This document shows, in pieces, positions 32,576 through 45,200 of a stretch of 64,000 nt of DNA (position 1 is the first letter of the stretch; each line of letters begins with the position of its first letter). The notes beneath the pieces are model-generated. The model did no database searches. It had not been told where the DNA came from and was given only the letters and a program-made list of their open reading frames with translations. The translations under genes were made by a program, and so were the position numbers. The stretch comes from Schistocerca nitens (Eukaryota > Arthropoda > Insecta > Orthoptera > Acrididae). The DNA lies in assembly GCF_023898315.1 (NCBI RefSeq), contig NC_064622.1:172814178-172878177 (forward strand), written 5' to 3'.

Positions 32576-33440
32576 TACGCCTACATATTTAATCTACTGG
32601 ACTGTGTCAAGCAGTACAATACTAATTCTGTATTCGAACATTAAGCGTTTGTTTTTCCTACACATCTCTGTTAACTTATATTTTTCTACACTTGGAGTTA
32701 GCTGCCATTGAAAACACCAACTACAAATTTTGTCCAAGTCATCGTGCACCCCTCTACAGTCACTCAACGACACCTTCCCTTACACCAGAGAATCATCAGC
32801 AAACAGCCGCAGATTGCTGCTCAACAGTCGACCAGCTGATTCATATGTATAGAAATTAGGAGCAGCCCTAAGGAGCTTCCCGCATCGCTGCTGACGACAT
32901 CCTTGTCTTCGATGCACTCTCGCCGTCAAGAACAACTCATTGCGTTCTGTTACATAAGAAGTCTGGAAATGTATTTCGTATGGCTCTACCTCCGTTAACA
33001 GTCTGCAATGGGGCACGGAGTCAAATGCTTTTCGGAAATCTAGAGATGTAGAAAAGTGCAATCTGCGTTTTGCCTTCATCCATAGTTTGCATGATATCGT
33101 GTGAGAAAAGGGCAAACTCAGTTTTGCACGAGCAATGGTCTCTAAATACATGCTGATTCCCGGACAGCAGTTTTTCGGTCGCAAGGAAATGCTTTGTATC
33201 CGAACTGAGAATATGTTCAAGAATTATGCAGCAAAACAATGTTAAGGATATTGGTCTGTAATTCTGTGGGACCGTTATTTTAACCTTCTTATTTACAAGA
33301 GTCATCTGCGCTTTTTTCCAGGGACTGTTCGCTGGGCCAGAGATGCACCATAAATGCGTTATCTCACCGGTCCACAGTTTAAGAAGCTAGATGTTTTATC
33401 GGGAAGGCCAGATTGATAGACGGCTCGTTGCCTCTACAGC
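32576..33440 (-). pseudogene. LINE reverse transcriptase fragment (host LINE)
   Basis: Minus-strand pieces include NYRPISLT near 33260, DFRKAFDSVPH near 33040 and LRLFADDSLV near 32800, the RT motifs of a non-LTR retrotransposon, probably CR1/Jockey-like. Frames shift between motifs. It joins collinearly to 28408 across the old PLE. The 5' end fades out near 33440. Confidence 0.82.
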
Positions 33441-33527
33441 ACTAACAGATTATAATTATGTCAAGTGAGGATTCTCCGCTTTTCAATATCGGTATGCCAT
33501 ATGCAAGGACTTCTTCAGTTCTTTGTA

Positions 33528-34258
33528 CAGGGTGCGGCAGCGTTCATAGTAGGATACTAAAAACACACCATCAGGCAGTAACTATAATTAATTTATTACC
33601 TCTTATGTCAATTAATAGTTAAAGGTATGCCATTTGCTAATGTATGAGTCATTGTCCATTGCGTGTATTACATTTTGATATGACTGATGATGCCCCCTCT
33701 GCACAACACATTCATCTAGGCGGCCTTGGAAGCTTTCCATTACTCGACGTAACGTATTCCATGAGACATTGCCGACGGCAGTTCTGATGTGATCCTTCAA
33801 CTCCGGAACGGTGGCACAACGTGTTCGGAACACTTCTTGCTTCAGGTAGCCCCAAAGGAAAAAGTCTGCACATGAAAGGTCGGGTGAGCGAGGCGGCCAG
33901 GAAATTTCACAAAAACGGGAAATTAGTCTACCGGGAAATGTCTGCCGCAAGTAACTCATGCAAATTCTGGCTGTGTGCGAGGTCCGTCTTGTTGAAACCA
34001 TAATTGTTCCACATTCACGTCGACCATACCTAATTGGGGAAGAACGAAGTCTTGCAGCATCTTTAGGTAGCGTTCACTGAGGTGGCAACTTTTGACAGGA
34101 GTCATATTCAAAAAGTAATCCACGCCATGGACAATGACTTACACATTAGTAAATGGCATACCTTTAACTATTAATCGACATAAGAGGTGATAAATAAATT
34201 ACAGTTACTGCCTGATGGTAAGTTTTTAATATCCTAGTATGAACGCTGCCGCAACCTG
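33528..34258 (-). mobile_element. IS630/Tc1-type element with long TIRs and transposase remnant
   Basis: TIRs of more than 100 bp (outer CAGGGTGCGGCAGCGTTCAT at the left and its near-complement at the right) are flanked by TA at 33526-33527 and 34259-34260. The minus-strand ORF 34001-33612 contains WPPRSPDLSCADFFLWGYLK, a DDE/D transposase C-terminal signature, then a helical tail. The N-terminal catalytic part is missing, so it is non-autonomous. Confidence 0.87.
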
Positions 34259-34260
34259 TA

Positions 34261-35030
34261 TATGGTATACACGGCTTGGGAGGAGGGGGGGTGGGGTGGG
34301 GTTTAACTTTCTGGTATGGAGTCAAGAAAATGAGACGAGTGGCTTCAGCGTTTTCGGTTAACGTGGGAACAGGTGTGGCTTAGAAAAGACCACCCGCAAC
34401 CCGACTACCTGTCTGAGTGAGCCTCGAGATCATATGCTATCATTTGTGTGTTTGATCTTGTCTTCAAAATCGTAGTCGAGCAGACGACACGTGACGAGAT
34501 GTTAAGCAGGTAGTACAACTTTACTTAATAAGTGTTGACTACAAATTCAGTGTGGCAGCATAGTGACATCGATGATGCAGATCGTAAATGTAAGTTGCTA
34601 CCGTAAGTCTGTCTCCTGGTGATCTGACGATCGCAACTAGCGAACAACGAGATTGATAACTGTTTGTCTGACTAACCACCAATCTTTTATCCATCTTCCA
34701 GTGCCCTTACATTCAGTTAAGCTATCGTGGTACCTTAATGATAAGACTATGTGATCTGGAGACTAGCTGTACCACCTACAGGAACGCATCCTGACGGTAG
34801 ATTTCGGGTCCCAATAAGGTAGATCTCAGGCAGAGGAGTTTCTCCCGAATGCGAGCGGAGAACTACTACTCTGCCTGCCTCTGACTGCCGCCCCAAAAAC
34901 AACGTCTGGAAGAACCTAGACTCCACAGAGGGTATTGTAAGTGTATCCTCTCGTCTGGCGAGCCTCATTTCTACCTAATACGATGGTGCCAAACGATGCG
35001 CTCATCGGTGACTAACTTCTGGCATACTAT
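34261..35030. other. No gene seen
   Basis: A G-rich run at 34280-34302 and unassigned sequence. No supported ORF. Confidence 0.45.
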
Positions 35031-35865
35031 AAGGTAGTGTTACAGAACCATTACATTTCACAATATACATAAAAGACCTGGTGGATAACGTCGAAAGTTC
35101 CGTGAGACTTTTAGGAGATGATGGTGTTTTTTACACAGAAGTCGCAACGATAGAAAATTGTAGAGAAATGTCTGAAGACCAGCAGACGACTGAAACTTGC
35201 TGCAGTGAATGGCAATTGACAAGGAACATAAAGAAATACAACATGCCGACAATAAATAGGTACACAGAACAATCACTGGAAACAGCTAATCGCATAAATT
35301 ATCTACTAGTAGTCGTACAGAGCGATCTGAAGTGGGACGAGGACAAAAAAATTAATCGCGACTAAGGCAGATGCCAGACTGAGATTCAGTGGAAGAATCC
35401 CGAGGAAAAGTAGTCCGTCCACAAATGAGGTAGCTTAAAAATGACCCTCGTTCGACCAATTCTTGAATGTTGCTCGTCAGTCTGGGATCCGTACCTGATA
35501 AGACAAAAGATCCAAAGAACAGCAGGTCGTTACAGGTTCATTTAGTAAGCACGAATGGTGACGGAGATGCTCAGCCAAATTCAATGGGAGACGCTGCTGG
35601 ACAATCGTTTGGATCACGATCTGGTTTACTGTTACAGTTTCGAGAGCGTCGGCCAGCGTCGGCCAGTGTACTGCTTACTCCTTCGTTTTCCTCGCGGAAA
35701 GACCATGTAAGTAAATTCGAGCCTATACTGTGGCTTACGAGCAATCGTTCTTCTCCCGAAATATTGGCGACTGGAACAATCGTAAAGGAAGCGATAGTGA
35801 TACACAAAGAACTCTGTGTCACACACTGTAAAGTGTTCGGCAGAGTATAGACGTAGATATAGACT
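35031..35865 (+). pseudogene. LINE 3' fragment, sense
   Basis: LLGDDGVFYTE (a worn FADD-type RT motif) near 35110 is followed by LNAANKIN..-like text (ETANRINYLLV near 35280), then LTLVRPILEC-type sequence near 35440. It ends in GTAGATATAGAC-like tail sequence at about 35850-35865. Both the reading and the tail match the LINE that hosts the PLEs, in the opposite orientation. Confidence 0.72.
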
Positions 35866-35956
35866 CTTCCTGATGTGGCAAAGTTCAAAGGCCAGCAACA
35901 TAGAAATCGTTCCTGTACTGGACCACGAAGTTATCCATCCAGTTACAAATAAAATA

Positions 35957-36943
35957 CACTGAAGTGACAAAAGTCGTGGGATACCTCGTAGTATCGTGTC
36001 GGACCTCCTTTTTCCCAGCACAGTGCAGCAACTCGAGGTGACATGTACTCAACAAAACGTTGGACGTCTCCTGCACAAATATTGAGCCATGCTGCCTCTG
36101 TAGCCGACCATAGTTGGGAAAGTGTTGCTGGTGTAAGATTTTGTGCACGAACTGACTTCTCCATTATGTCCCATAAGTGTTTTATGAGATTTTTGTCAAG
36201 TGATCTGGATAGCCCAACTGTTCGCTAGAATAGTCCAAAATGATCCAGCGTTAAACCAATTACGAACAATTGTGGCCTGGTGACATGGGGCATATGGTCA
36301 TCCATAGTAAGTCCATCACTGTTTGGGAACTTGTACACACAGCCCACAACATTACGTAGCCGCCAACAGCTTGCGCAGAGACTTGTTGACAATTTGGGTC
36401 CATGACTTCGAGTTGTCTGCGCCATACTAGACCCCTCTCATCAGCTGAAATCGGGACTCATTTGACCAGGTCACTGTTTTCCTCTCATCTAGGGTACAAC
36501 CTATATGGCCACGAGGTCAAGAGAGGCGATGTCGTGTTGTCAGGAAGGGCACTCCCGCAGGTCGTCTGCTGCCATAACTCCTATCAGATACGCTCGTCGT
36601 ACGTCCCACATTGATTGCTGCGGTTATTTCGCGTAGTGTTGCTTGTCTGTTAGCACTGACAACTCAATGCAAACGCCGCTGCTCTCGGTCGTTAAGTGAA
36701 GACTGGAGGCCACTGTGTTGTTCATGGTGAGAGGAAATGCCTGACATTTGCTATTATCAGCACACTCTCGCAGCTGAAATCCATGACGATTTCAGAAACA
36801 GAATGCCCAACGCTTCTAGTTTCAACTACAACTCCGCGTTCAAAGTGTGTTGATTCTCGTAGTGCGTCCAGAATCACGACGGAAACCTTTTCATATGAAT
36901 CACCTGAGTACAAATGACAGCTCCGCCAATGTACTGTTGTTTT
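35957..36943 (-). mobile_element. Tc1-like element relic (same family as 54.9-57.7 kb)
   Basis: It starts CACTGAAGTGACAAAAGTCGTGGGAT after TA (35955-35956). Transposase sense is on the minus strand; segments correspond to TTTATGAGATTTTTGTCAAGTGATCTGG and GGGACTCATTTGACCAGGTCACTG. It is cut off at about 36943, where a third PLE remnant begins. Frames are broken throughout. Confidence 0.8.
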
Positions 36944-36967
36944 ATACGATCGCAAATTTCTTTTAAT

Positions 36968-37011
36968 CAGAGTAACCGGTTTCAAACCTTAAGGTTCATC
37001 TTCAGACTCTG
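36968..37011 (-). ncRNA. Hammerhead ribozyme, third PLE family
   Basis: On the minus strand: CAGAGT and ACTCTG form a perfect 6-bp stem I; core CTGAAGA; an extra T; stem II G-AACC, loop TTAA, GGTT-T; core GAAA; palindromic stem III ACCGGT; cleavage nucleotide T. All invariant bases are present. It is the best-paired stem I in the window. Confidence 0.85.
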
Positions 37012-38138
37012 AAATAACACACGTACAGGTAGAGGGATCCTTACAGTAACGTGTGTACACTGAAACAAGAGTACAAACTACGTATATTCAGAACGGCAGG
37101 TGGACTTCAATGGAGCAGGCTGCGGCGATCCACGATGCTGAACTGACTGCAAAATCGACAGGCAGGGAGTGGTCTTAAATAGCTCAACTCCCACTCACCG
37201 TTCTGTGTATGACATCAGGTTAACCAATCAGAAGTACAGTGTGTACTACAAGCATAAAATATATTACAATAATCTATATTACTAAGATCTGAGTATGAGC
37301 TATAGATAAAATACATCGTAAAATTGCTATGAAATAGCTATTCGTCAAAAAATATAAACTGTAGTAAATAATTAGCTTAAAATAAAGTGGTCTAGGCTGC
37401 CCTTTGTTACCCGTTACGTAACATACGTGCTGTTGGTAAAGATATATGGAATAGCTGTCAAAGGTTGCTATAGCGATAGAGAGAAGCTATTAGCAAAGAT
37501 AATCTATATGGACGTTGAGGGTAGCCGAAGAAACGGCGTCCAATATCGATGAGGCATTCTGAAAAGCTGAAACAGAGTGCTGTAACGACAGCAAAGACGA
37601 TCTATGTAAATGTTTAGGGTTGCCGTAAAAACGGCGTCCTCTATCGATGTGAATGTAATAGTCGTTAGAGATTGTTCATAGTAATATGGATGTGCAGAAT
37701 AGCGAAACATGGGGAGTTAGTTAACAAGCAATCTTGCCTGTTATGTAGGAAGGGAACATTGACACAAAGGACAGCATAAGGTTTTAAATATACAGAGCTC
37801 CATTACATCTCATGTTAGACACGAAATGGCTATAAATTTATATGATAGATAATATTGTGTTAAGTAATGGTGATGCGGGAATAACCCATGCAACATTAAG
37901 GGATAAAAAATCCGTCAAAAAAAGAGACTGTTAGTGAAAAATCAGTTTGTAAAGAGAAAGGGTGGGTTGGGAAAAGAACATGAAGAATACTAACATAACA
38001 GCCGTGTTAAATATAAAGAAACTACAACGCCATTAATCATAGAAAAATACTAATGATAAAATCACGAGTCGGCATTATTTGTATAGAAAGAAGGTAAACT
38101 AAAACATATATTGAATAATAAACAAAGAGCAGTCCAAA

Positions 38139-38285
38139 TTATAACAAGTCTTCAAAAAGATCAAAGAAATATTTTTCCCTAAAATCAAGTTGCTCATTCA
38201 GTAAAGCTAGAACCTTGTTTTTATGATGTGCGTCAATTTCTGTTTCTCCTTGTGAATTTAGTAAAAGTTCTTGTAACACGTCCAT
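38139..38285 (-). pseudogene. PLE protein C-terminal tail, third family
   Basis: 49 codons to a stop. The segment LALLNEQLDFREKYFFDLF corresponds to NILNDQLNLSCKQFFEGF at the end of the 825-codon protein. The rest of the ORF is missing, replaced upstream by the old LTR. Confidence 0.65.
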
Positions 38286-38318
38286 GATTAAGGAATTTGT
38301 TGCTAGCGCACTCGGGCA

Positions 38319-38779
38319 GATGTAATTTCGATGGATTGCTCACGTGCTGCCTGCGGCATGTAAGCTATAAGAGAATCTCAGACCAGAGAGCAGTGTTGTC
38401 AGCAGTAGGAACTGTGTAGCAGTGGGAGTTTTTAGTAGCTAGGAGTCTGGTGTATCGAGTTGGCTGGGCCGGTCGTGTGGAGCGATGGCAGTGCCTGAGC
38501 GTGGTAGTATTAAGGTAAAAGCAGCCTCGCGCATATGTAGTATTGTTATATCAAGTCCCATGTAAATGTTTCTAAAAAAAATCTCTTAATAATAATCTTA
38601 CTTACAAAAATTATTTTTGACCATCATTCATCTCAGTTAAAGAATTTACCAATTTCTCCAACCCATGGTCATCCCGATTATTGTAAAGAAAAATCGGTTG
38701 TTTCTTTTTATACATGACAAATCTATCGGCCAGCATTGCACTGGGCTGTGCCAGAAAAATTTCTTATAGGAGCAGATAT
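38319..38779 (+). mobile_element. Old LTR (family of the 1-4.5 kb element), left piece
   Basis: It matches the complement of 4482-4010: GCAGATGTAATTTCGATG at the edge, then CAGACCAGAGAGCAGTGTTG and AAATCTATCGGCCAGCATTGC. It is interrupted at agcagatat by the LTR element at 38780 and resumes at 46535 with atatacgcgtcatccgg, exactly continuing the match. Confidence 0.85.
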
Positions 38780-39350
38780 TGTAAGTAGGCTGTTTAGGTT
38801 TTTTTATTGGTAACGCCACCTCTGTATGAAAATCACTGGCTGTGCTGTGTGCAGTCTGTGGCTGCTTTTCATTGTTGTAATACTCGCCATTGTAGTGTTA
38901 GGCAGCTGGCTGCGAACAGCGCGTAGCGTTGGGCAGTTGGAGGTGAGCCGCCAGCAGTGGTGGATGTGGGGAGAGAGATGGCGGAGTTTTGTAATTTGTC
39001 ATGATATCAAGGTAAATACATTGTTTGTTCTCTATTAATATCTTTCATTTGCTAACTATCCCTATCAGTAGTTAGTGCCTTCCATAGTTTGAATCTTTTA
39101 TTTAGCTGGCAGTAGTGGCGCTCGCTGTATTGCAGTAGTGGGAGTAACCAAGATTTTTGTGAGGTAAGTGATTTCTGAAAAGTACAGGTTAATGTTAGTC
39201 AGGGCCATTCTCTTGTAGAGAATTTTGAAAGTCAGATTGCGTTGCGTTAACAAAATATTGTGTGTGGAAAGTCAGATTGCGTTGCGCTATAAATATTGTG
39301 TGTCAGGTTAAGGACAGTCCTGTGTATAATTGTCAAAAGGGGACGTTTCA
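38780..39350 (+). repeat. 5' LTR
   Basis: 571 bp, TGTAAGTAGG...GGACGTTTCA. An internal tandem duplication of about 38 bp contains GTCAGATTGCGTTGCG twice (near 39230 and 39269). Immediately after it, no TGG-starting primer-binding site is obvious. Confidence 0.95.
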
Positions 39351-39648
39351 TATGTCGACCCTTAGCCGAGGATACCTCACTGGAATCTTCTGATTTTTTT
39401 CCTTGTAGTTTGTGTAATTAGTGTAGATTTTGTTTATTGCTAGCGCGTAATTATAGAGAGAATTTCCTTTGTAGTTGTAGTTTTTCATTGTTGTACAGTA
39501 AAACAGTTGTGGCATGCATGTAGATTTGCAGCAAGTATTTCGCAGCTGCGCTTGCAATTAACTAGATATTATTTTCAGTGCTATGTTAATGTGTTTTCTT
39601 ATTTTTGCTCTTCAAATTGTGTTTTTCTGTGTTGTCGTGTGAAATACT

Positions 39649-42013
39649 GTGACAATAATGGCGTGTGAAAAACGTAACACTAGGCTCCAAAGCAAACTGA
39701 GAAATAATAGTGACGACGAGCGTAGCTTGCCAGCACCACTGTGTAATGAATTAACAGATGTTCAAAGTAATAATTTGGTAGCTGTGCATAGGGAAATGGA
39801 GCGGGCTGCAAACAATGGTGTAGACAGCGAAACAATTAGAGAACACGGAAGCATTATCGATCGATCGGTCGGCGACAGCTCGCCTCAGGAATCCGAAACG
39901 ACAGGAAACAATCTCGCAAATGCTGTGAATTCAGGATTTGGGTCCTCACCGTTTTCTCAAATGAGTCAAGACACATTTTCTGCTTGTCAAAATGTGAATG
40001 TTTCCGGTGCAAATTCACTGCCGAAAAGCACTGAGGAACATGTTCCAGACACCAGTGCATTGTTATTACAATTAATACAACAAATGGGACAAACACAACA
40101 AAAGCTTCAAAAGTTAGACACAACGCTCGAACAAAATCAGAAACAAATGGGACAAAATCTTCAAAAATTAGACACAATCGAACAAAATCAGAAACAAATG
40201 GAACAAAATCAGAAACAAATGGAACAAAATCAGAGTCAAACACAGCAACAGCTTCAAAAGTTAGACTCATTGGAGCAAACTCTTGAACAAACACGTGAGG
40301 ATTTAACTAATGAGTTACATCACATTGAATCGAAATGTCAAAAAGTCTGTAACGACGTAAAAAACACAAATTTGTGAGCATTTCCAACCTATTTTTTCGC
40401 GGCATGAAAATGCACTACAGAATCACGAAGTAGCCATAAAAGAACTGCAAACTACTGTTCATGAAAATCATGAGACCTTGCAAGCTAAATTTGACTCAGT
40501 TGCATCTACCGATTCGGTTACGCAACTTGCAAAAACCCAGGAAAACTTAAAAGACACAGTAGAAAGACACATGGAGGAAATTAGTACATTATCGGAGAAA
40601 GTAGTTGAACTTTCGGATCAGCTAAATAATTTATCTACGAAGGTAGATGATAATCTGAATGACACAAAACCGGTAGTCTTTAATGACACAGAAGAGTGCG
40701 AACAAATTAGGAAATTCAAACAAAATCAGAATCAAATTAATACGCAACACCAAAGAGAAATCCGCGAAGTACAAGATCAGCTGACACAGGTAGTACAAGA
40801 ATTACGTATTTCGGAGGACACTCGCGCCCCAATACGGGAAGAGGGACTTAGCAATATGGAACAGCCACAAAATAATAACACAGGACACTTCGGAAATTAT
40901 GACAGAAATTGGCAAGGCACACCGAATTTTGAGATGGAACCGCCGAAACGACGTAATAATGACCGATATGCGACTCGCCGACATGATGACTTTGACTATA
41001 AGCTGTTCATTACTACACGTAAATTCAAAACATTTAAGAATTCTGCCAACGACATTCATCCACAAGCGTGGCTCCATCAATTCTCTCATTGTTTTCCCCC
41101 CAACTGGTCATTAGAACACAGATTAGAATTTATGTGTGGCTATTTAGAGAATGAACCAGCTGTAAGAATGCGTTCGGTCATTCACGATTGTCATAGTGAA
41201 GGAGAATTTTACCATGCCTTCCTCTCAGCATATTGGTCTCAAGCCACACAAGACCGAGTAAAACATGGCATCATAATGATGAAACATTTCGAACAATCTG
41301 AATTCTCCAGTCTTGTGAAATATTTTGAAGACATGTTGCACAAGAATCAGTACCTGTCAAACCCATACAGCCCCTCAGAACTCATCCGCATTTGCTTAAT
41401 CAAACTGCCTGAACATTTGCGACATATTATTTTGGCAGGACGTTGCAAAGACGACATTGAAGCTTTTCAGGGACTCTTACAAGAACTGGAAATTGACACT
41501 GACAATCGCGGAACGCAGGAGCACAACAATTACAGATTACATCCGTCGCAATTCCGCGATGAAAGAAATAATAACTGGACGCGACAAGGCTATTCTCACA
41601 ACACAAATCGTGACCGAAACAGACACCACCCGTATAACAACCGTTGGCAGAGTAGTAATAATTACAGGGAAAGATCACCTCTCCGCGGTAATGACTATCA
41701 CAGAGACAATCAGAGAAACAGACAATATGGGAACCAAAACAATTATTATTACGAGGGACAGAATAACTTTAGACGCAACGGTCCGGCGCACAGTTACGAT
41801 TCAGGGAGAAATTCTCCACCTCGTGACCGACAAGAAAGAAACCATGGCATCTACCGACATGACGACAGACGATATGATCGTAACGACAGACCTGAATTGC
41901 ATCAGAACTGGCGGGATTCTAACAGAGCTGGGCCCTCTCGGCAAGGCGAATTTGTAGAAGTTCGGTCTCCTAATCCGAATAACGACGCGCGCCAGCAAAG
42001 AAACAGACAATGA
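39649..42013 (+). pseudogene. Gag-like protein of the gag-only LTR element (one frameshift)
   Basis: It begins near 39658 (MACEKRNTRLQSK). The first frame stops at 40377, while the second is open from about 40370 (EHFQPIFSRHENALQ) to 42013; one base of shift in an A-rich run separates them. The N-terminal half is a coiled coil with tandem NQKQMEQ heptads at about 40136-40250. The middle has a capsid-like block (DFDYKLFITTRKFKTFK, HPQAWLHQFSHCFPP, LEFMCGYLENEP, LSAYWSQATQD, LIRICLIKLPEHLR). The C-terminus is very rich in N, R, D, Y and G and lacks a CCHC zinc knuckle. Role: particle assembly and RNA packaging. It could be a sequencing or real frameshift; programmed shifting is less likely mid-gag. 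Confidence 0.88.
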
Positions 42014-42206
42014 CTCGCACAGCAGGCAGCCGCGTGCGCCCGCTGGCTCCGAGAAAAATAACACAGACGCTAACCTTGAGAAAAGATTTAGCATTCTTTA
42101 CCGACGTATACCGCATGATAATTACGTTCAAGTTGAAACTCTGAGTACTAGGAAGAGTAAAGGTTTACACCACATTTCACATGTAAAACCGTTTATTGAA
42201 AGATAA
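42009..42206 (+). pseudogene. Residual integrase C-terminal tail
   Basis: A frame overlapping the gag stop by a few bases reads on to RFSILYRRIPHDNYVQVETL and ends with KGLHHISHVKPFIER before TAA at 42204-42206. The terminal HxSHVKPF pattern resembles the end of gypsy-type integrases. The whole protease-RT-RNase H-integrase core appears deleted between gag and this tail. Confidence 0.6.
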
Positions 42207-45200
42207 TCTGCTTTTTTTTAATGCAACATATTGGTTTATTTGAAAATACATTCTGAATTTAAAGTGCTTTCTGAGGGATACCAGATGACACAGAGGTTAG
42301 TTTATGTGACAGCTACACGACTATATCACGACGCTACTAATGAGTGACAATTTACAATGTTGCTGTTGCAGTGTTTCTGTTTTATATCTGCACAGTTTTT
42401 CTGTATTGTTCTGGAAAGTAAAACATGTTTTAGTAGTAACTTTTGTGGTATAGCAACAATGAGACAGCCTTTTTCGTGGCACAACAATACGTTACTGTAC
42501 AGTACTTTCTTCATCACGCCAATAAGCGTAATAACTACGATATCTATACACAAAGCATTTCACTTTTGTTTATCATGAGGTAAGTACATTGACTTCTGCA
42601 GAACTTAGCTTTCGGAAGACGATAACTACGACACTGCCACAGAGATTATGTTGCAACAAGACGCACATTTAGCGCTACGGGACACGTATTTGAGTGATTA
42701 ATTTTGTACTTAAAACATTTATTTTTAAAGATTTTTAAATTGCAAAGAAAGTTTTCCGAGATATATTTCATTCCATTGCTGTAATCTGTAACACCTGAGG
42801 GTATAATTACATTAATCCTCAGGGGGGTACACGCTTACTTTGTGTACCATGTGTTTGGCAAGCACAAGGAGCCCTAGCTAATATGGTATTTGCTTATACA
42901 ACTTTACACATCGGTACCATATTTCTCCAACACAGTATTACACAGCTATCAGATCATTTAACTGAGAGATAAGTTTTTTTTAATACATCAGTGACACATG
43001 TTTACGCAATTACACAGTTGGATACCTTCACACTTATGAAATTGTATTTTGTCTGTACTTTGTAAATTGTTCATATTTTTTGGAACCATTGTGATACTAT
43101 GTGAGCTTTGAATGATGTGTTTGATATGGGATCATGATTTTTGAAGTACGTTTGAGGCAGATGACACTTTTGACATGAGCAGAGAATTTTTTTAGGTTTT
43201 GAAATTAGGAAGCTACGACGATTTTGAGATTTGACTGAGGTGTTATGATGTTATTTTTACGACGCCGATGTGTATTATGCTGCTGAGGTATGTTTATGGT
43301 CAAGAAGCTGATGCTATATGAGTTATTTGATTACGCTACGTATTCATTAACAGGAAATATTGAAGAAGCGTCGACGAATTTGTATATGTGTAATAAGGTA
43401 AGGAGTAATGAATAGATGTTAGGGACTCTGGTTAATGAAAAAGGATGTTGGAAACCAAGAATAGTACTTTAAGAGTTATGAAATGTGTGTATATGCGTGA
43501 ATGTATCACAATGCCAACGAAAATTTTTTTGGACACTGTTATATCAATAAGATTTTGTTTCTACAGATTTGCAACGCTAATTCTTTACCTGTGAAATATT
43601 TTTATGTGAGACTGCCATTGTAGCGAAAACTGTTGTCGTAAATATTTCCGTACGAAAGTTAAGTGACCACCTGCACGTAATGCGTCGCGGGCACACAGCT
43701 GTGTCAGACGCCTGGAAAGAAAAAAAAAAAAAAAAAAAAGCCATTATTGCGAGCGAGCCCTTTTCCAGCGGCACAGGTAGAAAAAAAAAAGGGAGGCCAT
43801 TAACCTCGCTTCTGACATTCTTTTGTAGAAAGCATCGCAAAAAACGACACGGTCGAACTTGAAAACATATGATTACACTGGATGCCTAATGAAATGACGA
43901 GAAATATTTTTATGTCTATACACCTGATTATGACTACTGTCTCTCTAGTTGAGAGATTTTTCTACTAACTTATGAAATGCCACATGACTATTGAACGATG
44001 TTCTTATGCTTTGCTTTGTACATAGTTGCTTATTTCATTTGATATCTAGTTTCTAGCTGCACTGCTGCATTGGTTCAAATATAATTTTATAGATGTACTA
44101 ATATAAATATTTTCTGTCTACAGATCGAGTTAATAATAATTTTTGTCAAAAAGAAAAAAAGGGAGTGAATGGTAATATTTTTTTTACAATAAGTTGTTGT
44201 GGTGCACCACTTTAATTACTTAGACATTAAGATGTGATTATACATTTCCCTTATCTGCATTGTCATCTTTAGTCTACAATTTTTTCTGCTTGAGCTATGT
44301 CATGTTTAGGTATAAGTTGCTGCTGTTTGCCAGGCATAGTGTTATTGAATTTGACTTTGTATTATTCTGTTAAGCCAGTTTTACTAATGATTTCTTGTTA
44401 TTATTTGTTGCACATTGCCTTAGATTAGTTGTAATATTACAATTGCTTTGCTAATTTCTTAATACTGCTTGCTTCGCAAATCTGCGTTTTTTTTCATTGC
44501 TGTTTATATTATTTGTTTTATGTGATGCTGCATTGCCTCGTCCCTTGGTATATATATATATCTGAGCTCAGTAGATTTAAGTTAGCTTAAGAGGGGGTAG
44601 ACTATATAAGAAACTAACTATGATGAATTGGAAGCAATGCATTGACAAGGTATATAAAAAAAAGATTTGGGCCTAAATGAGTATTGTACAATGAGCCATA
44701 TTTATTTTGAAAGAATTATGGTTGGAATACAGAAAAGAGGTACAGATAGGACTTTTGGAAATAGTGAGGAACGAAGGGAGATCTCCGAAAAGTAAAGAAA
44801 GTTTTTGTTTGCAACATACTGCAGTAAAAGAAACCCTGTCCTTTCCTTGTGTTATCCCACTATGTGTTTGTGTTCCCTTGTGTATTTGTGTACTTCCTGT
44901 CTTTAGTTGTTTATCTGATAAGACCTATGTTGTAGAATTTTTCTAATACCATGTTATTTACTTTGTAAACATGTTTAAACAGTATTTGTTCTGTTTTGTT
45001 TTAATGCTCATGTGGAAGTTGATATTCCAAAAGTTATTCTGATCTTTATGTATGTACTTATGTCATTATTTTTGTAACACTGATGTATTTGTTTATTTCT
45101 ATTCTTTTGTAAAGCCCCTATTCCTACAAATGTTATCTGTATTATTATGTTTTTAATGATGTATTTTATACCGTTGTTATTGTATTCTTATGTTATAAAA

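Larger units (their letters stand above)
36944..38318 (-). mobile_element. Third PLE family remnant: ORF end plus pseudo-LTR
   Basis: On the minus strand, a PLE C-terminal tail (38285-38139) is followed by about 1.1 kb of noncoding DNA and then a hammerhead (37011-36968). This is the same order and spacing as in the young family (ORF stop, about 0.86 kb, hammerhead). It lies at the broken end of the Tc1 relic, consistent with insertion there. Confidence 0.72.

Noticed and set aside
42357..42578. Possible env-like ORF in the LTR element
   Set aside because: A 73-codon hydrophobic ORF without signal, cleavage or transmembrane arrangement; it is likely chance in AT-rich sequence.
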